Shown: piece by piece, positions 1-8,361 of the stretch
Layout of the letters: each line of letters opens with the position of its first letter
Numbering within the stretch: position 1 is the stretch's first letter
Assembly (NCBI RefSeq): GCF_013410405.1
Contig: NZ_JACCFK010000001.1
Coordinates: 1,674,001 to 1,738,000, forward strand
DNA from: Amycolatopsis endophytica
Lineage (GTDB): Bacteria; Actinomycetota; Actinomycetes; Mycobacteriales; Pseudonocardiaceae
Direction: 5' to 3'
DNA: 64,000 nucleotides
Notes under the pieces: model-generated
What the model saw: the letters and a program-made list of their open reading frames with translations, nothing else
Databases searched by the model: none
What the model was told of the DNA's origin: nothing
Translations under genes and position numbers: made by a program

Positions 1-76
1 ACAATGTGCCTCGTCACCGTAGCGGTATCCGGCGGACGCGTTCCGCCTCTTCCAGAGCAGATTAGGGGGCTACCGG

Positions 77-1312
77 GTGTCCTGGCAGGAGGAGTTGCGC
101 AAGCTGGACGAAGAGCTTGCTTCGGGACGTCTCTCCGCGGACGACTACCGCGTCCGCCGGGACCAGGTGCTCTCGTCCGCGGTGTCCTACAGCGGAGACG
201 CACCCCAGCCGCAGCAGCCGCCGCAACCCCAGCAGCAGGCGCCCCAGCAGCAGGCGGAGCAGAACAACTCCGCCGACTCGACGCAGGTGATCGCGCCGGT
301 CAGCCCGCCGCAGGGCACGCCGCAGCCGTCCCAGCAACAGCAGCAGAACTTCTCGGCCGAGCCCACGCAGGCGGTCAGCCCGAACTGGCAGGCCCGCCCG
401 CCCGCGGACCCGGAGCGCACCCAGTACGTCGCCAACCCGTCTCCGCCGCAGGGTTTCCCGCAGGCGCCCGCCTCGCCGCCGCAGGGGTTCCCACAGTCCG
501 GGCCGCAACCCCAGCAGCCGTGGAACGCGCCCGAGCCGGACGTGAGCCCGCCGTGGGGTGGCACCGAGTTCCCGCCGATCAGCCCGGCGTCGGGCAACGA
601 GTGGGTCGCGCAGGGCCCGGAGGCGTTCGACGACCAGCCGTCCAAGGGCGGCAAGGGCAAGATCGCGTGGATCTCCGTCGCGGTCGTGGTGGTGCTCGTC
701 GCCGCCGGGCTGGCGATCTTCCTGACCGCCGGTGGTGACGACGAGAACTCGGCGGGCCCCAGCACCAGCGAGAATCCCGCGCCGACCAGTGTCAACAGCA
801 ACGACCCGTACCAGCCGCTGCTGGACAAGATCCCGCCGACCGAGGGCACCCCGGACGGCCAGAGCGGTCTGCTGCCGACGAACCGGCTGGTCGACCTCGG
901 GATCATGGACGCCGACGAGGCCACGCTGCTGACCACCCGCTCCGTGCAGGAGGTCGCGTGGCGTGGTTCGCAGCGCCAGCCGGACGCCAGCGGCCCCGGC
1001 AACGAGAAGATCTCGGTGACGGTCATCCCGCTGGACAGCTCCGCGACCGCGACCGCGCTGGCCGGTCAGCTGCGTCAGTACTACGTGCGCAACGGCCTGG
1101 TCCTGATCAGCGATCAGCTGCCGAACATCCCGTCGCAGGTGGTGTTCCACAAGCTGGTCGCCTCACCGGTCGTGTACCGGGGCACCTGGGTGTCGGGCAA
1201 CAACCTGGTCCGCGTCAACGTGACGCAGGGCGACCTGGCCGACGAGGCCGCCCTTTCGGGTGCCTACCAGCGGACCATCCGCTCGTTGCTGCTGCCCTAC
1301 CCCGCGGGCTGA
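77..1312 (+). CDS. Pro/Gln-rich single-pass membrane protein, function unknown
   Basis: The function is not recognised. The first ~35 residues form a short charged helix reminiscent of SHOCT-type helices in actinobacterial membrane proteins. Residues ~40-190 are low-complexity Pro/Gln, probably disordered and cytoplasmic. A hydrophobic segment at ~195-217, after a Lys/Gly-rich stretch, is the only membrane span and leaves a ~190-residue outer domain with no cysteines and no enzyme motif that I know. The GTG start is chosen because AGGGGG lies at 64-69, seven bases upstream. The next gene begins seven bases after the stop, so the two may be co-transcribed; a role in glycan export is only a guess. 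Confidence 0.75.
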   Translation: MSWQEELRKLDEELASGRLSADDYRVRRDQVLSSAVSYSGDAPQPQQPPQPQQQAPQQQAEQNNSADSTQVIAPVSPPQGTPQPSQQQQQNFSAEPTQAVSPNWQARPPADPERTQYVANPSPPQGFPQAPASPPQGFPQSGPQPQQPWNAPEPDVSPPWGGTEFPPISPASGNEWVAQGPEAFDDQPSKGGKGKIAWISVAVVVVLVAAGLAIFLTAGGDDENSAGPSTSENPAPTSVNSNDPYQPLLDKIPPTEGTPDGQSGLLPTNRLVDLGIMDADEATLLTTRSVQEVAWRGSQRQPDASGPGNEKISVTVIPLDSSATATALAGQLRQYYVRNGLVLISDQLPNIPSQVVFHKLVASPVVYRGTWVSGNNLVRVNVTQGDLADEAALSGAYQRTIRSLLLPYPAG

Positions 1313-1319
1313 TCGTGGC

Positions 1320-3383
1320 ATGACCGACCTGGCCGCCGGGATCATCCACCACGCCGCCGACCACACCGCGCTCTCCGACGAGCTGCACTTCGCGGCGCTG
1401 GGCCCGGCTGAGCGGGACCAGCTCGACCACGGCCGCGCCAACGTGCTGCGGGCGCTGCGGATCCCGGCGGACGCGCACGTGCTGGAGGTCGGGGCTGGTC
1501 ACGGCGCGCTGACGCGGTACCTGGGCGAACAGACCGGACGGGTCGACGCGGTCGAACCGGTGCACACCGAGGTCGTGCGGGCGCGGACCGCGGACCTGCC
1601 CGGCGTGCGGGTGCTGGCCAGCGTGCCGGACCGGACCTACGACCTGGTCGTCGCCGATGACGCGGCGCACGCGGACCGCCTCAAGCCGGGCGGGGTCCTG
1701 ATCCTCGCGGTGCCGAACCGGCTCGGCGTGAGCAGGCCGGGCGGTTCATCGCGGCGCCGGTGGGAGCGCGAGCTGACCGCCGCCGGGCTGACCGTCCACC
1801 AGGTGCTCGGCTGCCTGCCCGGCCACCGGGTCACGCGTGTCGTGTTCACCGGCGAGCTGCTGGAGCGGCATCCGCGGCTGGCGGTCGAGCTGTCCGGTCG
1901 CGACGAGCGCTGGACCGAACTGGTCGACGGCGGGCTCGGCCTGGACACCGCCGACGGGCTGTTGTTCCTCGCCTCGAACGGAAAACCGTCCACCGAGCTG
2001 TGGCCGGACGACGTGCTCGCCACCTACTTCAACACCGACCGCGCCGCCCGCTGGTGCACGCGCGCGGACGTGATCGGCGACGAGATCCGCCGCGCTCCCC
2101 TGCTGCCGCAGGCCACCGACACGGTCGTCGTGCGCGAGTGGACGGACGCCGTCGTCGACGCGCCGACGCTGCCCGAAGTGCTCATCGAGCAACCGTGGCG
2201 GGCCGCGGAGCTGCTGACCGCGTGGGCGGACCTCGTGCACGCGAACGTCTCGTGGGACCTCGTCCCGGCCAACGTGCTGGTGGCGGACCGGCTCACGGCG
2301 ATCGACCTGGAGTGGGAGCGCGCCGGAACCACCGCGGACGAGGTGATCGACCGCGGTCTGCTGCTGCTCGCCGACCACCTGGCCCGGCACGGCTGGACCG
2401 GCGCCGCGCCCGGCACCAGCGTGCGGGACCTGGCCGCCTGGCTCGGTGTCCTGCTCGACCGGCCGACGAGCTTCGTCGACGCGGCCGCCGAGCGCGAGGC
2501 GGAGTTCCAGGCGATCCGCCGGTGCGGGATCACCACGGGTGCCGGTCTGGACCACGAGCGGGACGCGATGCGCCTGGCGTGGCGCCGCCGCCTCGCCGAG
2601 GACACCGGCGGCACGCGGGCCGGGCCGACCGAACTGGACGCCCAGGTCGCCCGCACGATGGCCCGCGTCGACCGGATCATCGCGCCGGGCGACTCGATGT
2701 TCCGCGGCAACACCGAGCATTACTTCGCCGTGGCCGGACAGGCGTTGCGGGCCTGCCTGCACGGGTTGCAGGCCGCGGGCCGTCCCGCGCCGCGCCGGGT
2801 GCTCGACTTCGGCTGCGGTTACGGCCGGGTGCTGCGCACCTTCCGCGCCGCGTTTCCCGCGGCCGAGTTGATCGCCTCCGACATCGAACTGGACGGCGTC
2901 GAACACTGCACGCGGTTCTTCGGCGCGATCGGGTTGCCCGCGTCGGTCCACATCGAGGAGATCCCGCAGGTCAGCGACATCGACCTGATCTGGTCCGGCT
3001 CCGTGCTGACCCACCTGGACGTCGACGCGTGGGACGCGCTGCTCGGCTACTTCGAGCGCGCGCTCGCGCCGGGCGGGGTCGCGGTCGTGACCACGCACGG
3101 GCGCCGCGTCGCGTGGCGGATGGGCAACGGCGGCGAGTACGGCCTGACCGAAGCCGACCACGAGCGCGTGCTGAGCGACTACCGTGCCCACGGGTTCGGC
3201 TACGCCGACTACCCCGGTCAGCCGGGGTACGGCATCTCGCTGAGCACGCCGGCGTGGGTGACCGGGCACGTCCTCACCCCGCGCTTACGCCTGGCCGGGT
3301 ACATCGAGGCGGGGTGGGACGGCCACCAGGACGTGCTGATCCTGGTCAAGGACGCCGAAGAGACGTTGAAGGCGGGACGATGA
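1320..3383 (+). CDS. Two-domain SAM methyltransferase with central kinase-like segment (glycan modification)
   Basis: This 687-residue protein carries two class I SAM-binding motifs: VLEVGAGHGAL at ~53-63 and VLDFGCGYGRVL at ~493-504, the second followed by an acidic SDIE motif I and an SVLTHL motif typical of small-molecule methyltransferases. Between them, DLVPANVLV (~313) and AIDLEWE (~327) resemble the catalytic and metal-binding loops of aminoglycoside-kinase-like folds, although the usual HGD is replaced by SWD. A methyltransferase joined to a kinase-like domain recalls WbdD, the enzyme that caps O-antigen chains; that parallel is inference. The ATG at 1320 is preferred over upstream in-frame starts that overlap the previous gene. 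The stop overlaps the next start (ATGA), so it heads a coupled glycosylation operon. Confidence 0.8.
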   Translation: MTDLAAGIIHHAADHTALSDELHFAALGPAERDQLDHGRANVLRALRIPADAHVLEVGAGHGALTRYLGEQTGRVDAVEPVHTEVVRARTADLPGVRVLASVPDRTYDLVVADDAAHADRLKPGGVLILAVPNRLGVSRPGGSSRRRWERELTAAGLTVHQVLGCLPGHRVTRVVFTGELLERHPRLAVELSGRDERWTELVDGGLGLDTADGLLFLASNGKPSTELWPDDVLATYFNTDRAARWCTRADVIGDEIRRAPLLPQATDTVVVREWTDAVVDAPTLPEVLIEQPWRAAELLTAWADLVHANVSWDLVPANVLVADRLTAIDLEWERAGTTADEVIDRGLLLLADHLARHGWTGAAPGTSVRDLAAWLGVLLDRPTSFVDAAAEREAEFQAIRRCGITTGAGLDHERDAMRLAWRRRLAEDTGGTRAGPTELDAQVARTMARVDRIIAPGDSMFRGNTEHYFAVAGQALRACLHGLQAAGRPAPRRVLDFGCGYGRVLRTFRAAFPAAELIASDIELDGVEHCTRFFGAIGLPASVHIEEIPQVSDIDLIWSGSVLTHLDVDAWDALLGYFERALAPGGVAVVTTHGRRVAWRMGNGGEYGLTEADHERVLSDYRAHGFGYADYPGQPGYGISLSTPAWVTGHVLTPRLRLAGYIEAGWDGHQDVLILVKDAEETLKAGR

Positions 3384-5263
3384 ACACAGCGGCCGGGTTG
3401 GTGCGGCCGGGACGACCGGTGGGGCACCTGTTCGAGCTGCGCGGCTGGGTCACCGCGGGCGAGACCGTGTCCGTCCACATCGGAGCGCAACAGGCCGAGG
3501 TGCGCCCCGCGCCGACCGGCACCGAGCCGCCGGGCACGACCGGTCTGCTGATCCGCACACCCGATCCGGTACCCACGGGGCGGCACGAGATCGTCGTCCG
3601 CGCCGCCAACGATGATGTGCTCACCAGCGCGACGGTCGAGGTCGGCCGCTACGGCGACGAAGAACCGCTGCGCCTGTACGAGATCGACACGCCGAAGCAC
3701 GGCGACCACCCGCAGGGCGACCTCGTGTTCGCCCGCGGCTGGGTGCTGCTCGACTCGCGGGCGCCGTCGGTGGTCGAGATCCTGGTCGACGGCGCCGAGC
3801 CGGTCCGTGCCCGCACCCGGCTGCCGCGGCCGGACGTCGCCGACCACCTGCCGGACTTCCCGGACGCCGGGGTCAGCGGGTTCGAGGCGCGCGTGCCGGT
3901 CGACCTGCCCGCCGGTGCGGACCGTTCCCTGAGCGTGCGGGTGCGCGTGCGCGGGGAATCCTCCGGCGAGTGGATCTCCGAAGCGCGTGACGTCGTCCTG
4001 TCCAACCCGGCGGCCGAAGAGTCCGATGTGGAGCTGGCCGCGCACCTCGCCGAACACACGCGCAAGGCGCTCGCCCGGCCTCGCCCCGGCACCGATCCGC
4101 GACACGTGCTGGTGTTCACGCACAGCCTCGCGGTCGGCGGCGGGCAGCTGTGGCTGCAGGAGCTGCTGGACCGGCTCGCGACCCGGCACGGCTGGCGGAT
4201 CACGGTCGTGACCCAGCTCGACGGCGAACTGCGCGAGGACTGCGAACGCCACGGCATCGAGGTGCACCTGACCTCGCCGTACCGTGTGCACGACGTCGCC
4301 TCCTACGAGGGCCACATCGCCGAGCTGGCCCAGTTCGCGCGCGGCACGGACGCCTCCGTGGCGCTGGTCAACACCCTCGGCGCGTTCCCGGCCGCGGACG
4401 CCGCGATCCGCGCCGGACTGCCGACCGCGTGGGTGCTGCACGAGAGCTTCGACCTCGCCGACTTCTCGTACCAGAACTGGGGTCCGGCCGGTTTGCTGCC
4501 GCCGGTGCGGGAACGCTGGGTGGGCACGCTGCGCGAGGCGGACCGGTTGCTGTTCGTCGCCGACGCGACCCGCGAGATGTTCCTGCCGTTCTCCACACCC
4601 GCCCGCTGCCGCACGATCCGGTACGGCACGCCGATGGTCGCGCACGGCGGTCAGGTGTCCGAACGCGACCGTCGCGCCGCGCGCCGGAAACTGGGGATCC
4701 CGGCGGACACCACGCTGTTGCTCAACGTCGGTGTGCTGGAGCCACGCAAGGGCCAGGGCCTGCTGATCAGCGCCATGGACCGGGTGCGGCGGCGGCATCC
4801 GGGGATCCGGCTGAGCATCGTCGGCCACCACCCGTCGCCGTACGGGCTGGCGCTGGGCGAGTTCACCGAGCGGACCGGGCTGGAGGACTGGGTCGATCTG
4901 GTGCCGATCCAGCGCGATCCGACGCCCTGGTTCGAGGCCGCCGACCTGTTCGTGAACAGCTCCGATGTGGAGTCGCTGCCGCGGTCGATCCTGGAAGCGG
5001 TGTGCTGCGGTCTGCCGGTCGTGGCCAGCGACGTGTTCGGCGCACGCGAAATGATCACCGACGGGCACAGCGGCTGGCTGTTCGAACCCAACGACGCCGA
5101 CGCCCTGACCGTCGCGCTGCTGCGGGCGCTGGAAACCCCGGCGGACCGGCGGCGCGCGGTCGCCGCGAACGCCTACGAGAAGCTGCACGACTGGCTGGAC
5201 CCGGCGACCTACGCCGCCGAGTACGCCGACGTGCTCACCGAGCTGGTGAAGGAGCGGGGATGA
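3380..5263 (+). CDS. Glycosyltransferase, GT-B fold (family 4-like), with N-terminal beta-sandwich repeats
   Basis: Residues ~1-210 hold two related beta-rich segments, each with an F-x-x-RGWV motif followed by a strand ending in a Gly, probably carbohydrate-binding or spacer modules. Residues ~235-625 form a GT-B glycosyltransferase: HSLAVGGGQLWL at the start of the first Rossmann half, LNVGVLEPRKGQGLL at the start of the nucleotide-sugar half, and ESLPRSILEAV (~530), the E-x7-E motif that binds the donor sugar nucleotide. No signal peptide or membrane segment is seen, so it works in the cytoplasm, probably building a surface glycan. The ATG overlaps the upstream stop and the gene's own stop overlaps the next ATG, which shows translational coupling. 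Donor and acceptor cannot be told from sequence. Confidence 0.88.
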   Translation: MNTAAGLVRPGRPVGHLFELRGWVTAGETVSVHIGAQQAEVRPAPTGTEPPGTTGLLIRTPDPVPTGRHEIVVRAANDDVLTSATVEVGRYGDEEPLRLYEIDTPKHGDHPQGDLVFARGWVLLDSRAPSVVEILVDGAEPVRARTRLPRPDVADHLPDFPDAGVSGFEARVPVDLPAGADRSLSVRVRVRGESSGEWISEARDVVLSNPAAEESDVELAAHLAEHTRKALARPRPGTDPRHVLVFTHSLAVGGGQLWLQELLDRLATRHGWRITVVTQLDGELREDCERHGIEVHLTSPYRVHDVASYEGHIAELAQFARGTDASVALVNTLGAFPAADAAIRAGLPTAWVLHESFDLADFSYQNWGPAGLLPPVRERWVGTLREADRLLFVADATREMFLPFSTPARCRTIRYGTPMVAHGGQVSERDRRAARRKLGIPADTTLLLNVGVLEPRKGQGLLISAMDRVRRRHPGIRLSIVGHHPSPYGLALGEFTERTGLEDWVDLVPIQRDPTPWFEAADLFVNSSDVESLPRSILEAVCCGLPVVASDVFGAREMITDGHSGWLFEPNDADALTVALLRALETPADRRRAVAANAYEKLHDWLDPATYAAEYADVLTELVKERG

Positions 5264-5745
5264 CCGACGAGCTGCCGGGTGCGGTGCGAGCCGAGCTGAC
5301 CCGGCTGCGGGCCGAGCGGGTCGCGTTCACCGAGGAGCGCGAACGCCTGCGCACCGAGCTGCGCGAGTCCGAACTGCAGGTCCGCGAGCTGACCGGGCAC
5401 CGCGACCGCCTGGTCAAGGACCTCGACAAGCTCTCCGGTGTCATCGAGCGCGCCGAGCAGGCCGAAGCGCTGGCCGGTGACGTGCTGGTCGCCCGCGCCG
5501 AGCGCGATGCGCTGCGCACCGAGCTGGCCGAGACCCGCACCGAACGGGACCGGCTGCGGTTGCGGCTGCTGGACGCCGAGCTGCAGTTGTCGAGCGCGAC
5601 CCCGGAGGCGCCGGTCGCCGAAACCGGCACGGTCGCCGCCGAGCAGCGCGCCGCCGAGCTGGCGCGGGAGCTGGAAGCGACGCGCGCGACGGTGAGCTGG
5701 CGGGTCACCGCTCCGCTGCGCGCCGTGCGGAAGCGGACTTCATGA
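5260..5745 (+). CDS. Coiled-coil protein of glycan operon with SWR-TAPLR tail
   Basis: A 161-residue protein made almost wholly of heptad-like Glu/Leu/Arg repeats (residues ~5-145), so one long coiled coil. It ends in SWRVTAPLRAVRK. An S-W-R-x-T-x-P-L-R tail after a coiled coil is common at the ends of bacterial polysaccharide glycosyltransferases and rhamnan-synthesis proteins, where it marks the junction with another domain. Here the coiled coil stands alone between two glycosyltransferases and overlaps both by four bases (ATGA at each end). It may tether or measure the glycosyltransferase complex, as the WbdD coiled coil does for O-antigen chain length; this is inference. It has no enzyme motif. 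Confidence 0.72.
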   Translation: MTDELPGAVRAELTRLRAERVAFTEERERLRTELRESELQVRELTGHRDRLVKDLDKLSGVIERAEQAEALAGDVLVARAERDALRTELAETRTERDRLRLRLLDAELQLSSATPEAPVAETGTVAAEQRAAELARELEATRATVSWRVTAPLRAVRKRTS

Positions 5746-7541
5746 CCGTCCAGCTGTGCTTCGTGTCCGCGACCGGCGGGTCCGGCTTCATGGCCGAGCT
5801 GCTGGAAGTGGTCGCCGACGCGGTCCGGCGCGCCGGGTTCCGTGCCACCACGGCGACCGGCCGCTACCCGGACGCGGATTCCGGCACCGTCTACGTCGTC
5901 GTGCCGCACGAGTACTTCGTGGTAACACCGGAGGCCGACCAGCCCACCGAGGAGCAGCGCCGCCGCACCATCGCGTTCTGCGTCGAGCACCCGGGCACGG
6001 CGACGTTCGAGCGCAGCGCGTCCCTGCTGCCCGGACTGGCCGGTGCGGTCGACATCAACCACGATTCGACCGCCGAGCTGCGCCGCCGCGGTATCCCGGT
6101 CGAGCACTTCCAGCTCGGCTACAGCCCGCTGTGGGACGGCTGGGGCGGTGACCCGGACAGCGCACGCGAGATCGACGTGACCTACCTCGGCACGGCCGAG
6201 CGGCGCCGGTCGATGCTGCTCGCGTCCTACGCCCCGGACCTCGCCGACCTGCGGGTCCGGCTGCTCACCCCGCCGCACGAGCCGATGGGGCCGCGGCGCG
6301 TCGACTTCCTGCCGGGCCAGGCGAAGTTCGCGCACCTGGCGAACTCGCGGTTCCTGCTCAACCTGCACCGCGAGCGGTCGCGCGCGCTGGAGTGGGTGCG
6401 GGTGCTGGAGGCGCTGTGCAACGGCTGCGTCGTGCTGACCGAGTCATCGACCGACCTCGCGCCGCTGGTGTCCGGCACGCACCTGGTGGTGACGCGGCCG
6501 GAGTCGCTCGGCGCGGCCGCCGCCGCGCTGGCCGCGGACCCGCAGCGGGAACGCGAGCTGCGGATGGCCGGGTACGAGTTCGTCCGCACCGCGCTGGATC
6601 CCCTCGGGTCGGCGAAAACGCTGGTGGAGCTGGCCGAGCGGGTGCTGACGGCGGCGCCGGGCGTGCCGGAGAGCGCGCCACGCGCCGAGACGTCGACAGC
6701 GCCCGGACCGCAACCGATGGCGGTCGACACCCCGTCCTGGGACGTCCGGTTCGCCGGAACCCGGTCGCTCGGTGCCCCCTCGGAAAACCCGCCGCAGGCC
6801 ACCCGGATGGGGCAGCAGACGGCGGACGCGCGTCGCACGTCCGGTGTCGAATGGCTGCCCTCGCCAGTACCGACGGTGTTCCCCGACGCCGAACGGGCGG
6901 AGGTGGACGTGCTGCTGGTCCGCCGTCCGGGCGAAGGCGATCCGGACCCGCTGGTACGGGACCTGCTCGCCGGAACCGTGCTGCCGCGCCGGATCCTCCT
7001 CGGCGAGGACGGCGTCGCGCCGCGCCCCGCTCCGCGACCGGCCGACCTGCTGCGCCACGAACTCCCGCTCGGCCGCGGCTACACGCGCAACCGGTTGCTG
7101 GCGCGGTCGTCGGCGCCGTGGCTGCTGGTGCTCGACGGCGGGATGCGGGCTTCGCGACGGCTGCTGGAACGGCTCGTCGCCGCGTCCGATGAGGCCGACG
7201 TCGTGCACTGCCCGGTCGCCGATCCGATCGAAGGGCTGGTCGCCGCGCTGCCCCCGGAGGAGCGCCGCCTGGCCGGGCTGCCCTACCTCGGCAGCGGGTA
7301 CCTGGTGCGGCGTGAGGTGCTCGACTCGTTCGGCGGCTGGACCGAAGACCCGCTGGCCGACGACCTGGAGGACCACGTCTTCTGGCGGCGGCTCGCCTCC
7401 CGCCGCGGCCGCGCCGCGCTGGTCCAGCAGGTGCTGCTGAGCAGGCTGCGGCCCGACCCGGCGCCGCGTCCGGTGGACCTCGACCCGCACCGCGTCTGGT
7501 CGCTGACGCGCATCCTCGCCGGGGAGCCCACCAACGGGTGA
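5742..7541 (+). CDS. Bifunctional glycosyltransferase: GT-B-like half plus truncated GT-A-like half
   Basis: Residues ~1-300 resemble spore-coat/CgeB-like glycosyltransferases: VTYLGTAERR near 160 and LEWVRVLEALCNGCVVLTE at ~212-231, with the Glu used for nucleotide-sugar binding. A Pro/Ala-rich linker (~305-385) leads to a second domain (~390-560) with GT-A features: RNRLLARSSAPWLLVLDGG, where LDGG may stand for the usual DxD, and a RREVLDSFGGWTEDP segment as in family 2 enzymes. That half lacks a full N-terminal nucleotide-binding region, so it may be degenerate. The protein is cytoplasmic. It is the last gene of the glycan operon, its ATG overlapping the upstream stop. Confidence 0.78.
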   Translation: MTVQLCFVSATGGSGFMAELLEVVADAVRRAGFRATTATGRYPDADSGTVYVVVPHEYFVVTPEADQPTEEQRRRTIAFCVEHPGTATFERSASLLPGLAGAVDINHDSTAELRRRGIPVEHFQLGYSPLWDGWGGDPDSAREIDVTYLGTAERRRSMLLASYAPDLADLRVRLLTPPHEPMGPRRVDFLPGQAKFAHLANSRFLLNLHRERSRALEWVRVLEALCNGCVVLTESSTDLAPLVSGTHLVVTRPESLGAAAAALAADPQRERELRMAGYEFVRTALDPLGSAKTLVELAERVLTAAPGVPESAPRAETSTAPGPQPMAVDTPSWDVRFAGTRSLGAPSENPPQATRMGQQTADARRTSGVEWLPSPVPTVFPDAERAEVDVLLVRRPGEGDPDPLVRDLLAGTVLPRRILLGEDGVAPRPAPRPADLLRHELPLGRGYTRNRLLARSSAPWLLVLDGGMRASRRLLERLVAASDEADVVHCPVADPIEGLVAALPPEERRLAGLPYLGSGYLVRREVLDSFGGWTEDPLADDLEDHVFWRRLASRRGRAALVQQVLLSRLRPDPAPRPVDLDPHRVWSLTRILAGEPTNG

Positions 7542-7618
7542 GTTCGGCGTGTCACGCAACCTCCTCCCACCCTCGCGCGCCTACTGAGCACAGCATCGGG
7601 GGCGGGAAGGAGGCCCGG

Positions 7619-7732
7619 ATGTGGGTGCAGATCGGCCTCGTCGGCCTGCTCGGCGTGGTGTTCCTGGTGCGGCTCGTGGTGGTCCTGCGTCACGATCGTG
7701 AACCGCGCGGCGTGACCAAGCCGGACTCGTAG
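7619..7732 (+). CDS. 37-residue single-span membrane protein
   Basis: A small reading frame behind an excellent ribosome site (AAGGAGG at 7607-7613, five bases from ATG). It codes for a hydrophobic helix (residues ~3-24) followed by a basic tail with RHDREPR, so an N-out, C-in membrane microprotein is predicted. It has no match that I recognise. Its last 43 bases overlap, on the opposite strand, the end of the response regulator gene. It sits 77 bases after the glycosyltransferase operon. The case rests on the Shine-Dalgarno site and the clean transmembrane pattern; chance cannot be excluded for so short a frame. Confidence 0.5.
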   Translation: MWVQIGLVGLLGVVFLVRLVVVLRHDREPRGVTKPDS

Positions 7733-8361
7733 GCCAATACCACGAGCTGGGCGCGGTCGCGGGCCCCGAGCTTCGTCATGATGCGGCTGACGTGCGTGCG
7801 CGCGGTGGCCGTGGAGATCACCAGCTGCGCGGCGATCTCGTCGTTGGACAACCCGCCCGCGACCAGGGCCAGCACCTCGCGTTCGCGGTCGGTGATCTGG
7901 CGGACGGCGGCGGCGTCGATCCGCCGGTTCTCCGGACGGCCGACGAACTCGCTGATCAGGCGCCTTGTCACGGTCGGCGCCAGCAGGGCCTCCCCGGCGG
8001 CGACCACCCGCAGCGCGCGGAGCAGCTCGACCGGCTCGGTGTCCTTGAGCAGGAATCCGCTGGCACCCGAACGCAGTGCCTGGAACACGTACTCGTCGAC
8101 GTCGAAGGTGGTCAGCACCAGGACCTTCACATCCGCCAGCTCCGGATCGCCGGTGATCTCGCGGGTCGCGGTCAGGCCGTCGGTTCCCGGCATGCGGATG
8201 TCCATCACGACCACGTCCGGCCGGTGCTCGCGGGCCAGCGCAACCGCTTGCGCACCGTCGGATGCCTCCCCGCACACCTCGAAACCGTCCTCGGTCTCCA
8301 GCAGCACGCGGAACCCGGCGCGCACCAGCGCCTGGTCGTCGGCGAGCACGACCCGGATCAT
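7690..8361 (-). CDS. NarL/FixJ-type response regulator
   Basis: A 223-residue DNA-binding response regulator. The receiver domain (1-120) has the acidic pair at D8-D9, the phospho-acceptor D54 in VVMDIRMPG, the Thr in LVLTTFD and the Lys of LLKD. A LuxR-type helix-turn-helix fills ~150-215 (LTDRERE-like start ITDREREVLALVAGG, then SNDEIAAQLVIS). It is the output partner of the sensor kinase just upstream: their frames overlap by four bases (ATGA), so they are made together. The target genes are unknown. Confidence 0.93.
   Translation of the reverse strand: MIRVVLADDQALVRAGFRVLLETEDGFEVCGEASDGAQAVALAREHRPDVVVMDIRMPGTDGLTATREITGDPELADVKVLVLTTFDVDEYVFQALRSGASGFLLKDTEPVELLRALRVVAAGEALLAPTVTRRLISEFVGRPENRRIDAAAVRQITDREREVLALVAGGLSNDEIAAQLVISTATARTHVSRIMTKLGARDRAQLVVLAYESGLVTPRGSRS

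Noticed and set aside
1760..3379. Long open frame upstream of and in phase with the glycosyltransferase
   Set aside because: It overlaps the methyltransferase gene in another frame with Arg/Pro-rich translation. The true start is the ATG at 3380, coupled to the previous stop.
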